Shown here: piece by piece, positions 23,227-25,115 of the stretch
How the letters are laid out: the number at the start of each line of letters is the position of its first letter
Numbering within the stretch: position 1 is the first letter of the stretch
Assembly (NCBI GenBank): GCA_947176785.1
Contig: CAMWSA010000011.1
Location: 1 to 25,115, forward strand
DNA from: an uncultured Lachnospiraceae bacterium
Lineage (GTDB): Bacteria; Bacillota; Clostridia; Lachnospirales; Lachnospiraceae
Direction: 5' to 3'
Length of the DNA stretch: 25,115 nt
Notes under the pieces: generated by a model
The model's input: only the letters and a program-made list of their open reading frames with translations
The model's database searches: none
What the model was told of the DNA's origin: nothing
Made by a program: the position numbers and the translations under genes

Positions 23227-23988
23227 ATGGAACATCAAAGACTGTCTGTCATAATGCCTGCCTACAACGAGGGAGACAAAATCTACAATAACTTAATAAC
23301 AGCCGGCGAGTGCCTGAAGGACTTTTGCACGGACTATGAGTTGGTCGCGGTAAATGATGGCAGCAAAGACCAAACCGGGGCCGAAATTGTCCGTGCGGCA
23401 TCTGAAAATGAGCATATAAAAGCAGTCTCCTATGCCCAAAACCGTGGCAAGGGCAATGCCATCAGAGAGGGGGTAAGTGCCGCCACAGGTGATGTTATTG
23501 CCTTTTTGGATGCGGATCTGGATATCAGTCCCTCTCATTTGGAGCAATATCTGAAGGAATTGGAGCGGCAGTCCGCAGATATCGTGATCGGCTCCAAAAT
23601 GCACAGAGACTCCCGGCTGGAATACCCTGCCTCCCGGCGCTTTGTGAGCTTCTGCTATTACATCATACTAAAGACTTTGTTTCACCTGCATGTAAAGGAT
23701 ACACAGACGGGCATCAAACTATTCAAAGCGGAGGTTATCAAAAACATTATCGGCATGGTCAGGACAAGCGGCTACGCCTACGATATCGAAATCCTCGCTG
23801 TTGCCGCTCGTTTCGGCTACCGCATCATCGAGCAGCCCGTAACCCTGAAATTCACGCGAAGAGACGCCTTTGGTCGAATCAAGCTAAAAGACATCCTGCG
23901 GATGGCAAAAGATACTCTTTCCATCTTCTACTGGCTCAAGGTCAAGAAGATATATGATGCCGCCGTGGCGCCTAAGGAGGAGTACTGA
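23227..23988 (+). CDS. family 2 glycosyltransferase (Alg5/DPM1-like)
   Basis: A 253-residue GT2 protein. LSVIMPAYNEGDKIYNN begins the GT-A fold, VNDGSKDQT is the nucleotide turn, FLDADLDIS carries the DxD metal site, and DTQTGIKLFK is a block shared with Alg5/DPM1 enzymes that make polyprenyl-phosphate sugars. No strong membrane segment is seen beyond a weak hydrophobic stretch in FCYYIILKTLFHL. ATG at 23227 is preferred because GGAG lies 9 nt upstream and it is close to the first strand; in-frame ATG at 23212 and TTG at 23182 are alternatives. The start is 60 bp after the kinase fusion, and its stop overlaps the next start. Likely role: charging a lipid carrier with the sugar activated by the upstream fusion enzyme (inference). 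Confidence 0.88.
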   Translation: MEHQRLSVIMPAYNEGDKIYNNLITAGECLKDFCTDYELVAVNDGSKDQTGAEIVRAASENEHIKAVSYAQNRGKGNAIREGVSAATGDVIAFLDADLDISPSHLEQYLKELERQSADIVIGSKMHRDSRLEYPASRRFVSFCYYIILKTLFHLHVKDTQTGIKLFKAEVIKNIIGMVRTSGYAYDIEILAVAARFGYRIIEQPVTLKFTRRDAFGRIKLKDILRMAKDTLSIFYWLKVKKIYDAAVAPKEEY

Positions 23989-24941
23989 TGAAAAAAGTGT
24001 CAATCATTATACCTGTTCGTGAAATCAATGATTACATAAGGGAGGCAATTCCACATCATCTGCAGCTGGATTACCCCGATTACGAGATACTCATTTTCCC
24101 TGATGAACCGTCAGAGGAGACTTTTCCCAGAACAAGAATCATTCCAAGCGGCAAAACCGGGCCGGCGGAAAAAAGGGACATGGCTCTGGAATATGCCCGG
24201 GGAGAGATCATTGCATTTATCGACGATGACGCTTATCCCAGGCCGGACTGGCTGAAGAATGCCGTAGCTCATTTTGACGATCCATCTGTGGGGGCGGTGG
24301 GCGGCCCGGCCGTGACCGCCGAAAACGACGGGGTGCTGCGCCAGGCATCCGGCAAAGTATATGAGTCTTTCCTGTGCAGCGGCGGATATACCTATCGCTA
24401 TGTGCCCGGAAAGCTCATGGATGCGGAGGATCTACCCTCTGTCAACCTGATTGTGCGGAAAGATGTATTTGCACAGGTTGGCGGTTATGACTCCAACTTC
24501 TATCCCGGAGAGGACACGAAGCTGTGTCTTGATATTATCAAGGCAGCTCAGAGGCGGATCATTTATGACCCGGATGTGTTAGTTTACCATCACAGGAGGA
24601 AGCTGTTCAGGCAGCATCTAAAGCAGTCCAATAATTACGCGCTGCACCGGGGATATTTTGCAAAGGTACTGCCGGATACTTCCAGAAAGTTTGTCTATTT
24701 CGTACCCAGCCTGTTTGTTCTGGGACTGGCTGCGGGACCGCTCCTGGCGCTGCTCTTCCCGCTGCTTTGGTATCTGTATTTTGCCGTGTTGCTGCTCTAT
24801 TTTTTCCTTTTGGTGATCAGTACAACAAACTTTAAGGATATAAGGGTCTGGCTTTTGGCTGCGGCAGGCGTTTTCCTTACGCACGTGGGCTATGGAATCG
24901 GCTTTGTCAGAGGCCTGTTGTCAAAAGAGTTGATCCGCTAG
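23988..24941 (+). CDS. family 2 glycosyltransferase with C-terminal membrane helices
   Basis: A 317-residue GT2 protein. VSIIIPVREINDYIREAI starts the fold, AEKRDMALEYARGEIIAFID leads into the metal-binding DDD (IDDDAYPRPDW), and GGYDSNFYPGEDTKLCLDI carries the catalytic ED region. H-H-R-R-K near residue 200 is followed by two or three hydrophobic helices (about 225-310), placing it on the membrane. The ATG at 23988 shares bases with the TGA of the previous gene (TGATG), with AAGGAGG 7 nt upstream, so the two are translationally coupled. The overall form is like rhamnosyl- or glucosyltransferases that extend lipid-linked chains; donor unknown. Confidence 0.87.
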   Translation: MKKVSIIIPVREINDYIREAIPHHLQLDYPDYEILIFPDEPSEETFPRTRIIPSGKTGPAEKRDMALEYARGEIIAFIDDDAYPRPDWLKNAVAHFDDPSVGAVGGPAVTAENDGVLRQASGKVYESFLCSGGYTYRYVPGKLMDAEDLPSVNLIVRKDVFAQVGGYDSNFYPGEDTKLCLDIIKAAQRRIIYDPDVLVYHHRRKLFRQHLKQSNNYALHRGYFAKVLPDTSRKFVYFVPSLFVLGLAAGPLLALLFPLLWYLYFAVLLLYFFLLVISTTNFKDIRVWLLAAAGVFLTHVGYGIGFVRGLLSKELIR

Positions 24942-25012
24942 TATGAATTCACAAACACGCAAAAAGAAATTCTAATCCTTCGTGAGTATGATAAGAAAGA
25001 GGAATGAAATTT

Positions 25013-25115
25013 ATGAAGATATCCATCGCATATCCGCCTTTGGAAAACGAAAAAGGTGTGGCATTATTGGGGCAGAACAGGCAATTCCAGTGGTTTAACA
25101 GCCCCACATACATTT
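25013..25115 (+). CDS. N-terminus of a probable B12-binding radical SAM protein (partial)
   Basis: Only 34 codons are inside the window. MKISIAYPPLENEKGVALLG followed by QNRQFQWFNSPTYI closely resembles the opening of cobalamin-binding radical SAM proteins, whose N-terminal Rossmann-like B12 domain begins with a YPP motif and a QNRQFQ segment. The CxxxCxxC cluster motif would lie outside the window, so the call rests on this short block. ATG at 25013 has GAGGA about 9 nt upstream. It is the fourth gene of the rightward operon, 71 bp after the GT2 gene. In a glycan locus such an enzyme might methylate or rearrange a sugar or lipid. Confidence 0.6.
   Translation, partial: MKISIAYPPLENEKGVALLGQNRQFQWFNSPTYI

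Overview
The window is a polysaccharide (capsule or cell-wall glycan) biosynthesis locus. It most likely comes from a Gram-positive gut clostridium of the Lachnospiraceae type. The grounds are AGGAGG-type ribosome sites, occasional TTG starts, short or ATGA-overlapping gene junctions, GT2/GT8/LicD enzymes with Firmicutes-like sequence, and a moderate G+C content that falls clearly in the leftmost 2.7 kb. No rRNA, tRNA or CRISPR was seen. The taxonomic guess comes from style and gene content, not from a database match.

Layout. (1) Positions 1-3.55 kb, minus strand: a partial Rossmann-domain gene, a GT8 glycosyltransferase, a HAD-type gene broken by an internal deletion, and a LicD-family phosphotransferase. 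An extended -10 promoter at about 3.94 kb lies upstream. (2) A rho-independent terminator at about 4.04 kb closes the large minus-strand operon. (3) Positions 4.1-19.7 kb, minus strand, read right to left: a GT-C-like membrane protein, rfbF, rfbH, a DRE-TIM aldolase fusion, a HAD phosphatase, a ThDP (acetolactate-synthase-like) enzyme, rfbG, an SDR reductase, the remnant of a YfhO-type gene, a membrane GT2, a cytidylyltransferase/oxidoreductase fusion, and a GDPD/metallophosphoesterase fusion. (4) Positions 19.98-21.11 kb: a tyrosine recombinase gene enclosed by perfect inverted repeats, with a strong outward promoter just inside the left repeat. (5) Positions 21.2-25.1 kb, plus strand: a sugar kinase/nucleotidyltransferase fusion, two GT2 enzymes, and the start of a B12-binding radical-SAM-type gene.

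How the parts may work together. RfbF, RfbG and RfbH would convert glucose-1-phosphate to a CDP-4-keto-3,6-dideoxyhexose. The ThDP enzyme, aldolase, HAD phosphatase and SDR could then build and attach a carbon branch at C4, as in yersiniose-type sugars. The reductase partner of RfbH (E3) is not in the window. A second CDP-based branch (TagD-like cytidylyltransferase fused to a dehydrogenase, plus a LicD protein) suggests a polyol-phosphate decoration.

The most striking feature is the apparent DNA inversion switch at 19,978-21,109. It sits exactly between the leftward and rightward operons and carries its own recombinase. It has one strong outward promoter, which in the orientation shown fires the leftward operon; inversion would point it at the rightward operon. 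Two families of hairpin repeats inside the leftward operon supply the 3' ends and stop codons of three enzymes, and one also supplies a ribosome-binding site.
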